A stretch of 31,273 nt of DNA from an uncultured Eubacteriales bacterium (GTDB lineage: Bacteria; Bacillota; Clostridia; Oscillospirales; Oscillospiraceae), in contig ONTN01000001.1 in the NCBI GenBank assembly GCA_900320765.1, positions 1 to 31,273 of the forward strand, read 5' to 3'. The translations under genes and the position numbers were made by a program. Within the stretch, counting starts at the first letter, position 1. Every line of letters begins with the position of its first letter. This document shows, one piece after another, positions 15,183-25,494 of the stretch. Under the pieces are notes generated by a model. It saw nothing but the letters and a program-made list of their open reading frames with translations, was not told where the DNA came from and did not search any database.

Positions 15183-17210
15183 TTGAACCGTCTTATTAAA
15201 CAGGTTTTCGGAACTTCGACCAGGCTTTTCTTCCTTGTTCTTATACTATTTGCAGTTGCGACCTTCTTTTTCGGTCAGTACACTCTTGAGCTTGCGGCGA
15301 TCGAGCTCGGCGCCGCCGTTCTGCTTTACGTCTACTCCCGAATAGCAGGACGCCGCCGCGGCAAGGAGATGGTGCAGTATATAGAGTCCGTCACGAGCAA
15401 CATCGACTCTGCGACGAAGAATACTCTCACGAACTTCCCGCTTCCGATGGCGATATTCACTCTTAATCAGAACGAGCTCATCTACGCGAACGACAGCTTC
15501 CTTGCCATCGCAGGCGAAAAGGAGCACTCCTTCTCCCTCAGCGTGAATGATATCCTGCCGGGCTTTTCCACCCGCTGGCTTATGGAGGGAAAGAACGAGC
15601 ATCCCGGCCTCGTCAGCCTCGGAGATATGCGTTTCCGCGTCTTCGGTTCGCTTATTCGCGGAAGTGAGGCGCCCGGCGTAAAAAATTATGTCGCCACGAC
15701 CTACTGGGTCGACGAGACAGCGTACGCCGAGCTCTCCGACGAGTTCGAGCACACCCGCATGGTCTTCTCCACGATAATGCTCGATAACTACGACGAGATA
15801 CTGAACGGCCTTGCCGAGAAGGATAAATCCCAGCTCATCGCTGCGATAGACGAGATCATAGTCAACTGGACCTCGAAATATAACGGCTACCTTACCCGCT
15901 CGGACAGAGACAGGTACATCTTCATCTGCGAATCCCGCTATCTTGACGAGATAATCGCCTCTAAATTCGAGCTTCTCGATCTCGTCCGCGCGCTTATAAG
16001 CCCGAAGGGTATGCATCCGACCCTCTCGATCGGCATCGGCAAGGACGGAAAGGATATCGGCGAGAGCTGCCACTTCTCCGCCCTCGCGCTTGAGATGAGC
16101 CTTTCGAGAGGCGGCGACCAGGCGGTCATAAAGAATAAATACACCTTTGAGTTCTTCGGCGGCAAAACGAGCCAGGCCGAAAAGCGCACCAAGGTCAAGT
16201 CGAGAGTTATGGCCTCGAGCCTCTCGGAGCTTATGCGCGACGCTACGAAGGTCTTTATCATGGGGCATAAGCACTCCGACCTCGACGCAATCGGCTCGGC
16301 CATCGGCCTGTGCTGCGCGGCAAGAGTGATGGGCAAAAAGCCGAAGGTCGTAGTCGATTACCAGAGCTCAATGGCAAAGGAGCTTATTGACAAGGTCAAG
16401 GTTCTCCCGGAATATCAAGACGTTTTCATCAGTCCGCAGGACGCCATACTCGCCGTTGACGGCGGCAGCCTTCTGATAGTCGTCGATACGAACAGGCCGG
16501 AGCAGGTCGAGAGCGAAAACCTCCTCCTCAGCGTAAACCGCGTGGCCGTTATCGACCACCACAGGCGTGCGGCAACCTACATTCAGAACGCCGCTCTCTC
16601 CCTCCACGAGCCTTACGCCTCTTCCGCCTGCGAGCTTGTGACCGAGCTATTGCAGTATATGGTCGAGCAGTCGGATATCCTGCGCTGCGAGGCAGAGGCT
16701 CTTATGAGCGGAATCGTGCTCGATACGAAGAACTTTACACTTCGCACCGGCGGCAGGACCTTCGACGCGGCCGCCTTCCTGAGAAGAGCCGGAGCTGACA
16801 CGAGCGACGTAAAGCGACTCCTGCAGTCGGATATCCAGACCGCCAAGGCGAGATACGCCATCGTGCAGAAGGCTAAGCTTTACAAGGCCGGGATAGCGAT
16901 AGCCGCTCCGGAATCCGCGGAAAACCGCGTTATCGCCGCCCAGGCGGCGGACGAGCTTCTGAATATCGCCGGAATAAACGCAAGCTTTGTCGTCTTCCCC
17001 TCGGAAACCTCGATAGACATCTCAGCCCGAAGCATCGGCGATATAAACGTTCAGGTCATACTTGAAAAGCTCGGCGGCGGTGGGAACAAGAATCAGGCCG
17101 GGGCCCAGATAAAAGAAAAGACCCAGAAGGACGTCGTGCGCGACCTCGTTACTGCAATCGACGCCTATCTGGAGGATAACTCCATTCAGGAGCCCGAACA
17201 GGATAAATAA
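15183..17210 (+). CDS. gdpP: Cyclic-di-AMP phosphodiesterase GdpP
   Basis: A membrane-bound DHH-DHHA1 phosphodiesterase that degrades c-di-AMP and so affects potassium, osmotic and cell-wall balance. It is 675 residues from TTG 15183, which has GAAGGGG eight bases upstream; in-frame ATG 15159 lacks a ribosome site. Two N-terminal membrane helices (about 15-52) come first, then a PAS-like region, a degenerate GGDEF domain (LDNYDEIL through LSIGIGKDG) and the FFGGKT linker. The DHH domain has H362, D366 and D368 in GHKHSDLD and the DHH motif at 458-460 (IDHHRR). The DHHA1 domain reads GGGGNKN at 631-637: Asn635 stands where the family has His (GGGH). All other metal ligands I checked are intact. 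It heads the cluster, with rplI 23 bases after it. Confidence 0.95.
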   Translation: MNRLIKQVFGTSTRLFFLVLILFAVATFFFGQYTLELAAIELGAAVLLYVYSRIAGRRRGKEMVQYIESVTSNIDSATKNTLTNFPLPMAIFTLNQNELIYANDSFLAIAGEKEHSFSLSVNDILPGFSTRWLMEGKNEHPGLVSLGDMRFRVFGSLIRGSEAPGVKNYVATTYWVDETAYAELSDEFEHTRMVFSTIMLDNYDEILNGLAEKDKSQLIAAIDEIIVNWTSKYNGYLTRSDRDRYIFICESRYLDEIIASKFELLDLVRALISPKGMHPTLSIGIGKDGKDIGESCHFSALALEMSLSRGGDQAVIKNKYTFEFFGGKTSQAEKRTKVKSRVMASSLSELMRDATKVFIMGHKHSDLDAIGSAIGLCCAARVMGKKPKVVVDYQSSMAKELIDKVKVLPEYQDVFISPQDAILAVDGGSLLIVVDTNRPEQVESENLLLSVNRVAVIDHHRRAATYIQNAALSLHEPYASSACELVTELLQYMVEQSDILRCEAEALMSGIVLDTKNFTLRTGGRTFDAAAFLRRAGADTSDVKRLLQSDIQTAKARYAIVQKAKLYKAGIAIAAPESAENRVIAAQAADELLNIAGINASFVVFPSETSIDISARSIGDINVQVILEKLGGGGNKNQAGAQIKEKTQKDVVRDLVTAIDAYLEDNSIQEPEQDK

Positions 17211-17233
17211 TCATACGGAAAGGAAATATAAAA

Positions 17234-17680
17234 ATGAAAGTCATACTTCAGCAGGACGTTAAGGATCACGGCAAGAAGGGCGCAATAGTAAACGTTTCTG
17301 ACGGATACGCGAGAAACTACCTCTTCCCCCGCGGGCTCGCGATAGCCGCTACGGCCGATAATCTCAACACAATCAAGCAGCAGGAGAAGCAGAAGGCCCG
17401 CCAGATGGAGCTTGAGAAGGCGGAAGCGAACGAAACAAAGACCCGCCTTGAGGGCGTTCTCGTAAAGATCCCCGCCTCCGCCGGGAAAAACGGCAAGCTC
17501 TTCGGCTCGATAACCACGAAGGAGATATCCGAAGAGCTCAAGCGCCAGCACGGAATATCCATCGACTCAAAGCGCATAATCCTCGCGGACCCGATCAAGA
17601 CCTTCGGCTCCTACGAGGTAAAGGCCAAGCTCGGCTATGAGATCAGCGGAACGATAAACGTTCTTATTTCGGAGAAATAA
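17234..17680 (+). CDS. rplI: 50S ribosomal protein L9
   Basis: 148 residues, the usual length. The N-terminal rRNA-binding domain MKVILQQDVKDHGKKG...VSDGYARNYLFPRGLA is diagnostic. It is followed by the long central helix rich in Glu/Lys/Gln and a C-terminal domain (GKLFGSITTKEI, KTFGSYEVKAKL). It binds 23S rRNA near the L1 stalk and supports reading-frame maintenance. AAAGGAAATA precedes the ATG. The gdpP-rplI-dnaB order is conserved in Firmicutes. Confidence 0.98.
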   Translation: MKVILQQDVKDHGKKGAIVNVSDGYARNYLFPRGLAIAATADNLNTIKQQEKQKARQMELEKAEANETKTRLEGVLVKIPASAGKNGKLFGSITTKEISEELKRQHGISIDSKRIILADPIKTFGSYEVKAKLGYEISGTINVLISEK

Positions 17681-17716
17681 CAATCCCGCTCAGGAAACGA
17701 AAAGGATGTGAATCAA

Positions 17717-19063
17717 ATGCCGAATGAAGAGCTGGCCTTCCGGCAGATGCCGCACTCCGTAGAGGCGGAGCAGGCCGTTCTCGGCTCAATCCTCATCGAC
17801 CCGCGCTGCGTTGCCGACGTTATCGGAGTACTCAGAGCGGACGAGTTCTACGTTGAGGCGAATAAAAACATATTCGAGACCGTGTTCTCGATGTTCAATT
17901 ATTCCCAGAAGATCGACGCCGTCACCGTGCTGAACGAGCTTCGCAGCAGGGGCTACGCGAACGAGGGCAGCCGCGACTATCTTATGCGGCTGATGGAGAT
18001 AACCCCTACCGCGGCAAACGTGATGGAGTACGCCGCGATAATCAAGGACAAGGCTCTTCTCCGCAGCGTGGCAGACGCCGGCTCGGAGATAAGCGCCCTT
18101 GCGCTTGAGGCGGGCGGCGACGGGCAGACCGTTCTTGACTCCGCCGAGCAGAAGGTTTACGCCATCCGTCAAGGCAGGACGGTAGGCGGGCTCGAGCCGG
18201 TCAAGAAAGTGCTCGTAGACGTATATACGAAGCTCAACGAGGCCGCGAAAAGTGGGGCGAGGATACCGGGCATGAGCACCGGCCTTCCCGACGTGGACAC
18301 GGCGATAATGGGACTTAATAACTCCGACCTTATCATAATCGCCTCCCGCCCCGGTATGGGAAAGACGACGATAGCCCTGAATATGGCGCTGCACGTCGCC
18401 AAGACGAGCGGCAAGACCGTCGCCGTCTTCTCTCTCGAGATGAGCCGCGAGCAGCTCTGCACGAGGCTTCTGGCGAGTGAGAGCTTTGTCGATCTCAAAA
18501 AGCTTCAGACCGGGCAGCTAAGCGAGGAGGAGTGGCGAAAGATCGCTGCTGCGACCGCCTCGATCGGGGCTACCGATATGCGGTTTGACGATAATCCTAC
18601 GGTCTCCGTCGCTGATATGAACGCGGCCTGCCGCCGCGTGCCGAATCTCGGCCTCGTCGTGATAGACTACCTTCAGCTAATGCAGTCTGCGGGCGGCAGA
18701 TCGGGATATACGAACGAGAGCCGCACCCAGGCCGTCAGCGATATCAGCCGTATGCTCAAGATAATGGCAAAGGAGCTGAACGTACCCGTGATCTGCCTTT
18801 CACAGCTCAACCGCGCGAACGAGGGCCGTCAGAACAAGCGCCCGATGCTCTCCGACCTGCGCGAGTCGGGAGCTATTGAGCAGGACGCCGATATAATTCT
18901 CGGCCTTTACCGCGACGATTACTACAACAACGAGACGGAGACGCCGAACGTAGCCGAGTGCATCATTCTTAAAAACAGGCGCGGCGAGACCGGAACGGTC
19001 GAGCTTCGCTTTCTGCCGGAATACTCCGCGTTCTCCTCGATAGACAGAAGGCACGAGGAATGA
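17717..19063 (+). CDS. dnaB: Replicative DNA helicase DnaB
   Basis: A 448-residue hexameric helicase that unwinds the fork and recruits primase (called DnaC in Bacillus). The N-terminal DnaB domain (PHSVEAEQAVLGSILID) is followed by a RecA-like ATPase core with Walker A RPGMGKTT (211-218), a Walker B-type VIDYLQLM, SQLNRANE and the C-terminal SDLRESGAIEQDAD and LKNRRGETG motifs. The start is ATG 17717, because AAAGG at 17701-17705 is too close to the upstream GTG 17708. The stop TGA overlaps the tilS ATG, indicating coupling. No intein is present. Confidence 0.97.
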   Translation: MPNEELAFRQMPHSVEAEQAVLGSILIDPRCVADVIGVLRADEFYVEANKNIFETVFSMFNYSQKIDAVTVLNELRSRGYANEGSRDYLMRLMEITPTAANVMEYAAIIKDKALLRSVADAGSEISALALEAGGDGQTVLDSAEQKVYAIRQGRTVGGLEPVKKVLVDVYTKLNEAAKSGARIPGMSTGLPDVDTAIMGLNNSDLIIIASRPGMGKTTIALNMALHVAKTSGKTVAVFSLEMSREQLCTRLLASESFVDLKKLQTGQLSEEEWRKIAAATASIGATDMRFDDNPTVSVADMNAACRRVPNLGLVVIDYLQLMQSAGGRSGYTNESRTQAVSDISRMLKIMAKELNVPVICLSQLNRANEGRQNKRPMLSDLRESGAIEQDADIILGLYRDDYYNNETETPNVAECIILKNRRGETGTVELRFLPEYSAFSSIDRRHEE

Positions 19064-20394
19064 CGGTTTTCTCATCCGGCGTGCTATCCGCCATCCGCGA
19101 ATTCAATATGATACAGCCCGGCGACCGGGTGCTCGTATGCCTCTCGGGCGGGGCAGACAGCGTCTGCCTCCTCTCGGTGCTCTCTGAGCTTAGCGACAAG
19201 CTCGGCATTGAGCTATTCGCCGCTCATTATAACCACAGGCTGCGCGGGTCTGAGTCCGACGGAGACGAGGAGTTTTGCTTAAGCCTCTGCCGCGGGCTCG
19301 GCATTCCCCTTTATATCGGCTCGGGCGATGTGCGCTCTGAGGCAGAAAGGCTGTCGCAGGGAATCGAAGAATGTGCCCGAGATATGCGCTACGCCTTTTT
19401 TTACGAGACCGCCGCAGCCCTCGGAGGCGCCAAAATAGCAACAGCGCATAACGCCGAGGATAATCTCGAGACCGTGCTAATGCGTGTAGCGAGAGGCACG
19501 GGGCTGAAGGGGCTTTGCGGCATACCGCCGGTGCGCGGGGATATAATAAGGCCGCTTCTCTACACAAAGCGCGCTGATATTGAGGCTTACCTCAGGGTGA
19601 ACGGCATACCGCACCGGGAGGACAGCTCAAACGGGACTGACGACTACTTCAGAAACACGATAAGGCACAGGGCGATCCCCGCTCTGAGGGCGTCGTCCGC
19701 CGATCCCGCCGCCTCAGCGGCGAATATGACGAGGCTTCTCCGGGAGGACGAGAGCTTTCTCGATTCGCTGAGTGAGAAATATTTAGCTGAGCACCCGACC
19801 CTCTCCGCCTCGGAGCTTTCCTCTCAGCCCTTCTCCCTATCCTCGAGGGTCATAAGAAAGGCCGCGGGCTCCGAGCTCAGTTTCGCGCACGTTGAGGCCG
19901 TGCTCGAGCTTCTGAAAAGCCCCGACCCGTCCGCAAGTCTCGACCTTCCGGGGCTTACGGTCAGGCGAGAATACGACAGGCTCATATTCGGGCAGGCGGA
20001 GAGCGTCGCCTTCGAGCCCTTTGCGATCTCGCCGGGCGAAGAGCGTGAGATACCCGAGGCGGGTCTCAAAGCTCGAGCCGAGCTCATTGAGAGCGCAGGG
20101 GAAATTCACAAATCTTTTACGGATTTGGTATTCAAAAGCGAATGTGTTTGTGGTAATATGCTCATTAGACCCAGAAAAACGGGTGATTTTATCCGGCTTT
20201 CCTCAGGATCAGGGCAAAAAAGTCTCAAAAAGCTCTTTATTGACCGAAAAATTCCCGCTCATCTCCGCGCCTCCGTGCCCGTCATATGCGACGACGCCGG
20301 CGTTCTCGGAGTTTACGGGATCGGAACGGACGTCCGCTCCCGGGTGGAAAAAGGCGACAGAGTAATAAAAATCTCATTTGAGGATATAAAATAG
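19060..20394 (+). CDS. tilS: tRNA(Ile)-lysidine synthase
   Basis: A 444-residue PP-loop ATPase that converts C34 of the CAU-anticodon tRNA-Ile to lysidine so that AUA is read as isoleucine. The PP-loop SGGADS is at 29-34, HYNHRLRG follows, and the NAEDNLETVLMR segment completes the active site. The C-terminal substrate-binding domain contains LIRPRKTGDFIRL and KKLFIDRKIP. It begins within the dnaB stop (ATGA overlap), and hpt follows after 16 bases. AUA codons are common in this region, consistent with the need for TilS. Length is normal. Confidence 0.96.
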   Translation: MTVFSSGVLSAIREFNMIQPGDRVLVCLSGGADSVCLLSVLSELSDKLGIELFAAHYNHRLRGSESDGDEEFCLSLCRGLGIPLYIGSGDVRSEAERLSQGIEECARDMRYAFFYETAAALGGAKIATAHNAEDNLETVLMRVARGTGLKGLCGIPPVRGDIIRPLLYTKRADIEAYLRVNGIPHREDSSNGTDDYFRNTIRHRAIPALRASSADPAASAANMTRLLREDESFLDSLSEKYLAEHPTLSASELSSQPFSLSSRVIRKAAGSELSFAHVEAVLELLKSPDPSASLDLPGLTVRREYDRLIFGQAESVAFEPFAISPGEEREIPEAGLKARAELIESAGEIHKSFTDLVFKSECVCGNMLIRPRKTGDFIRLSSGSGQKSLKKLFIDRKIPAHLRASVPVICDDAGVLGVYGIGTDVRSRVEKGDRVIKISFEDIK

Positions 20395-20410
20395 CCGAGG
20401 AGACTCAGAT

Positions 20411-20950
20411 ATGATTGAAAACGATATTGAGCGAATTTTTTTCTCTGAGGAAGAGATAAGAGAGAGAGTTAAGGCTCTCGGCGCGGAGATAACCCGCGAC
20501 TATATGGACAAAAAGCCGATGATGGTAGGAGTGCTCAAGGGCTCCTTCGTATTTATGGCCGACCTCGTCCGCGCGGTGAACACATATTGCGACATAGATT
20601 TTATGGCTGTCTCGTCATACGGGAACGGGACGAGCACGACGGGCGCCGTCAGCATCCGAAAGGATCTGAGCCACGATATTGCCGGAAGGCACGTAATAAT
20701 CATCGAGGATATTCTCGATTCCGGAGTTACCCTCTCCTATCTCAAGGGGTATCTTATGAACAGGCAGCCGGCCTCGATATCCATCTGCACTCTCCTCGAT
20801 AAGCCGAGCCGCCGCAAGTCCGACATCAAGGCCGACTACGTCGGCTTCCTCTGTCCCGACGCCTTCATCGTTGGGTACGGCCTCGACTACGCCGAGGATT
20901 ACCGCAATCTCCCGTATATCGGCGTTCTGAAGCCCGAGATTTACGAATAA
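20411..20950 (+). CDS. hpt: Hypoxanthine phosphoribosyltransferase
   Basis: A 179-residue purine-salvage enzyme that transfers phosphoribose from PRPP to hypoxanthine or guanine. The PRPP-binding loop IIIEDILDSGVTL is clear, and the C-terminal VGYGLDYAEDYRNLPYIGVL motif is typical of the family. GAGGAGA lies in front of the ATG. It is located between tilS and ftsH, a classic Firmicutes arrangement in which HprT and TilS are co-regulated with FtsH. Confidence 0.97.
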   Translation: MIENDIERIFFSEEEIRERVKALGAEITRDYMDKKPMMVGVLKGSFVFMADLVRAVNTYCDIDFMAVSSYGNGTSTTGAVSIRKDLSHDIAGRHVIIIEDILDSGVTLSYLKGYLMNRQPASISICTLLDKPSRRKSDIKADYVGFLCPDAFIVGYGLDYAEDYRNLPYIGVLKPEIYE

Positions 20951-20995
20951 ACGAAAAAGCTCCCGCATTTGCGGAAGTGAAAAGGAAGTGAGCTC

Positions 20996-22986
<1,991 letters not shown>

Positions 22987-22987
<1 letters not shown>

Positions 22988-23022
22988 ATAACGGACGCCG
23001 TTTTTGAACGGCGTCCGTTATT
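22987..23022. terminator. Bidirectional terminator between ftsH and the histidine kinase gene
   Basis: A perfect 16-bp inverted repeat, 22987-23002 with 23007-23022, around a four-base loop, starts within the ftsH stop region. The two genes converge here. T-tracts are short, so efficiency may be moderate. Confidence 0.7.
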
Positions 23023-23024
23023 CG

Positions 23025-24101
23025 TTATGCTTCGCATATATATGCCTTTGCACTTAGCACGTCGGCAAGCTCTGTCAGAACGAAGTCGAGCTCGAGGCCT
23101 GAGCTCACCTCCGGAGAGGATAGCGAGTAATCCTCCCTCAGCTCCTTCATGAGAACGGTGACTTTCGTTCCGCCGCCCTCTCTCTTTTCAACGGCAACTC
23201 CGCCGCCGTGTATTATTGCGGCTCTGTGAACCAGATAAAGCCCGAGGCCGAGCCCCGTGCCGTCGTCGCTTATTTCGCGCAGGGTGTCGAGCGGACGGAA
23301 CAGCCTCGCCGCCTTCTCGGGCGCGATACCGCAGCCTGTGTCCGCGACCTCCATTATAAGCGTGTTCCTCGCCTTTCGGAGGGTTATCGTTATTTTGCCG
23401 CCCCCGTCAATGCTTTTTATGCTGTTTGATATTAGGTTTAAAACGATTCTGTCTATCTCCTGCCTGTATCCGGTAAACATAATGCTGTCAGTCTCCGCCT
23501 CGACGTTTATCAAAATGCCTTTTTCGCCGGCAAGGTAAGCCGCCGCGGACGCTATCTCGCAGCATCTCTCCCGCACGTCGAAGGAGACGGGCGGATAAGC
23601 TGGCGTCTCGTCCTCCGGCTCAAGGAAGGCGGAAATATGCTCCACCACCCTTAGCATCCCGTGCCAGGCGTGGCTGAGAGAGGCGGCGTATCTGATAAGT
23701 GCGATGTCTCCGACCTCCGCCGCTCTTTTATTGATGCTCTCCTCCGCGAGGGCTGATGTTGCGAGAGCCGTGCGCAGCTCCTTCTCCGCGGCGCGGGCGA
23801 GGCCAAGTCTCTCCCCGTCAGTCTCTTTTCTCTCCGGGTGTAGGATGAAGGCTCGAAGCCCGCTCACAAGGGATACCGAGGCGGCGCAGCTATCCCTGCC
23901 GATCTCCGCCGTGCCGACGCCTTCGCTTATCCCGAGGCGGATTAACGCGCTGTCAAAAAGCTTATTTACCGGAATATTGATGTGATCGCCGCGGAAATAG
24001 TCCTTCGCGGCGGGATTCTCGTAGCATATCGCCCCGTCCTTCTTTATTACTATTACGGGCTCGGACAGGTGATCGAAGAAAGAAAACGATCTTGAGGCCA
24101 T
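23025..24101 (-). CDS. Orphan soluble histidine kinase with PAS-like N-terminus
   Basis: A 358-residue protein with no membrane segment. A PAS-like stretch (FDHLSEPVIVIKKDGAICYENPAAKDYF) opens it. A helical region containing LSHAWHGMLRVVEHI may be the phospho-acceptor helix; it lacks the usual HELRTPL pattern. The HATPase domain is intact: N-box NLISNSIKSID, G1 DTGCGIAPE, G2 GTGLGLGLYL. Family role: ATP-dependent autophosphorylation on His and transfer to a response regulator, but none is encoded nearby. Start choice: GGGGGA is nine bases before ATG 24101, whereas the upstream GTG 24110 would abut it. It is divergent from gap, with its own promoter. The signal is unknown. Confidence 0.8.
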   Translation of the reverse strand: MASRSFSFFDHLSEPVIVIKKDGAICYENPAAKDYFRGDHINIPVNKLFDSALIRLGISEGVGTAEIGRDSCAASVSLVSGLRAFILHPERKETDGERLGLARAAEKELRTALATSALAEESINKRAAEVGDIALIRYAASLSHAWHGMLRVVEHISAFLEPEDETPAYPPVSFDVRERCCEIASAAAYLAGEKGILINVEAETDSIMFTGYRQEIDRIVLNLISNSIKSIDGGGKITITLRKARNTLIMEVADTGCGIAPEKAARLFRPLDTLREISDDGTGLGLGLYLVHRAAIIHGGGVAVEKREGGGTKVTVLMKELREDYSLSSPEVSSGLELDFVLTELADVLSAKAYICEA

Positions 24102-24188
24102 TGTCGCCACTCCCCCTGATTTGGTTTATATGATATCTTATGCTCCCGACGGGGCATTTATAGGTCAAAAGCGATGCGTACCGTATAT

Positions 24189-24217
24189 ATAGTACCAAAT
24201 TGCGCTCCACATTTCAA
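24189..24217 (-). promoter_or_regulatory. Promoter of the histidine kinase gene
   Basis: On the minus strand, TTGAAA (complement of 24212-24217) and TACTAT (complement of 24189-24194) have a 17-base spacer, about 88 bases upstream of the ATG. Confidence 0.55.
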
Positions 24218-24266
24218 CGCTTTTCGCCCTTCGCGGCAAAAAACAGAAAAAATTCACAAAAAGCAC

Positions 24267-24295
24267 TTTATTTTTCAGATAAAATGCGCTATAAT
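24267..24295 (+). promoter_or_regulatory. Promoter of gap
   Basis: A perfect -10 TATAAT at 24290-24295 has a weak -35, TTTATT, at 24267-24272 with 17-base spacing. The 5' leader of about 60 bases ends with GGAGG (24352-24356) ahead of the gap ATG. Confidence 0.55.
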
Positions 24296-24364
24296 CCATA
24301 ATTAGAAGGGCGCTATTATGCGCAGCTGCAAACACCAATTTATATTATTTTGGAGGGCTAAAAA

Positions 24365-25381
24365 ATGGCAAACATCAAAATTGGCATCAACGGCTTCGGC
24401 CGCATCGGAAGGCTTGTTTTCCGCGCCAGCCTTGATCACGAGAACGTCGAAGTCGTCGGCATCAATGACCTCATCACCCCTGACTACATGGCTTACATGC
24501 TCAAGTATGACACCATGCAGGGCAAGTTCAACGGCACCGTTGATTACACCGATCACTCCATCATCGTAAACGGCCGTGAGATCGCTGTTTTCTGCGAGCG
24601 CGAGAAGGAGAACCTGCCTTGGGGCAAGATCGGCGCGGAGTATATCGTTGAGTCCACCGGCCTCTTCCTCACCAAGGAGAAGGCTCAGGGCCACCTCACT
24701 GCGGGCGCGAAGAAGGTCATTATGTCCGCCCCCGCGAAGGATGACACCCCGATGTTCGTCGTCGGCGTCAACCAGAACAAGTATACTAAGGATATGGATT
24801 TCGTATCCAACGCTTCCTGCACCACCAACTGCCTCGCTCCTATTGCCAAGGTCCTTAACGACAACTTCGGCATCAAGGAAGGCCTTATGACCACCGTTCA
24901 CTCCACCACCGCCACCCAGAAGACCGTTGACGGCGTCTCCGCTAAGGATTGGCGCGGCGGTCGTGCCGCTGCCGGCAACATCATTCCTTCCACCACCGGC
25001 GCTGCCAAGGCTGTCGGCAAGGTAATCCCCGAGCTCAACGGCAAGCTCACCGGCATTTCCATGCGCGTTCCCACCCTCGACGTCTCCGTAGTTGACCTCA
25101 CCGTCAACCTCGAGAAGCCGGCCACCAAGGCTGACATCTGCGCCGCCATGAAGGCCGCCTCTGAGGGCGAGCTTAAGGGTATCCTCGGCTACACTGAGGA
25201 CGCTGTCGTTTCCTCCGACTTCCTCGGCGATGCCCGTACCTCCATCTTCGACGCCAACGCCGGCGTTTACCTTACCGATACCTTCGTAAAGGTAGTCTCC
25301 TGGTACGACAACGAGTGGGGTTATTCCAACAAGGTCGTGGAGCTCATTGAGCACATGTACTCCGTTGACCACGCTGAGTAA
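24365..25381 (+). CDS. gap: Glyceraldehyde-3-phosphate dehydrogenase, type I
   Basis: A 338-residue NAD-dependent enzyme that oxidizes glyceraldehyde-3-phosphate to 1,3-bisphosphoglycerate in glycolysis. The Rossmann motif NGFGRIGRLVFRA is at 9-21. Asp35 in GINDL favours NAD over NADP. The catalytic cysteine is Cys152 in ASCTTNCLAP. The C-terminal motif WYDNEWGYSNKVVEL is intact. Codon use (almost only ATC, CTC, GGC, AAC, CGC) is more biased than in neighbouring genes, as expected for a very highly expressed gene. It is monocistronic, with a strong terminator 20 bases after the stop. No cggR-type regulator or other glycolytic gene is adjacent. Confidence 0.98.
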   Translation: MANIKIGINGFGRIGRLVFRASLDHENVEVVGINDLITPDYMAYMLKYDTMQGKFNGTVDYTDHSIIVNGREIAVFCEREKENLPWGKIGAEYIVESTGLFLTKEKAQGHLTAGAKKVIMSAPAKDDTPMFVVGVNQNKYTKDMDFVSNASCTTNCLAPIAKVLNDNFGIKEGLMTTVHSTTATQKTVDGVSAKDWRGGRAAAGNIIPSTTGAAKAVGKVIPELNGKLTGISMRVPTLDVSVVDLTVNLEKPATKADICAAMKAASEGELKGILGYTEDAVVSSDFLGDARTSIFDANAGVYLTDTFVKVVSWYDNEWGYSNKVVELIEHMYSVDHAE

Positions 25382-25400
25382 TTCAGTTTCTGTCCTTTTT

Positions 25401-25437
25401 ACAGCCCTGTCCTATTAGACAGGGCTGTTTCTTTTTT
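25401..25437 (+). terminator. Terminator of gap
   Basis: ACAGCCCTGTC (25401-25411) pairs perfectly with GACAGGGCTGT (25418-25428), followed by TTTCTTTTTT. A canonical intrinsic terminator. Confidence 0.9.
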
Positions 25438-25445
25438 CAAATAAT

Positions 25446-25474
25446 AACGATCCGGCGACCTGCGCCGGATCGTT
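25446..25474 (-). terminator. Terminator of the DUF4428 gene operon
   Basis: AACGATCCGGCG (25446-25457) pairs with 25463-25474 around a five-base loop. On the minus strand it is followed by TTATTATTTG. It stands 20 bases beyond the DUF4428 gene stop, converging with the gap terminator. Confidence 0.75.
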
Positions 25475-25494
25475 GCCTGAATTGTGTAAACAGT

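Noticed and set aside
24302..25372. 356-residue minus-strand open frame
   Set aside because: Antisense to gap. The Gly/Val/Asp-rich translation mirrors the biased codon use of gap.
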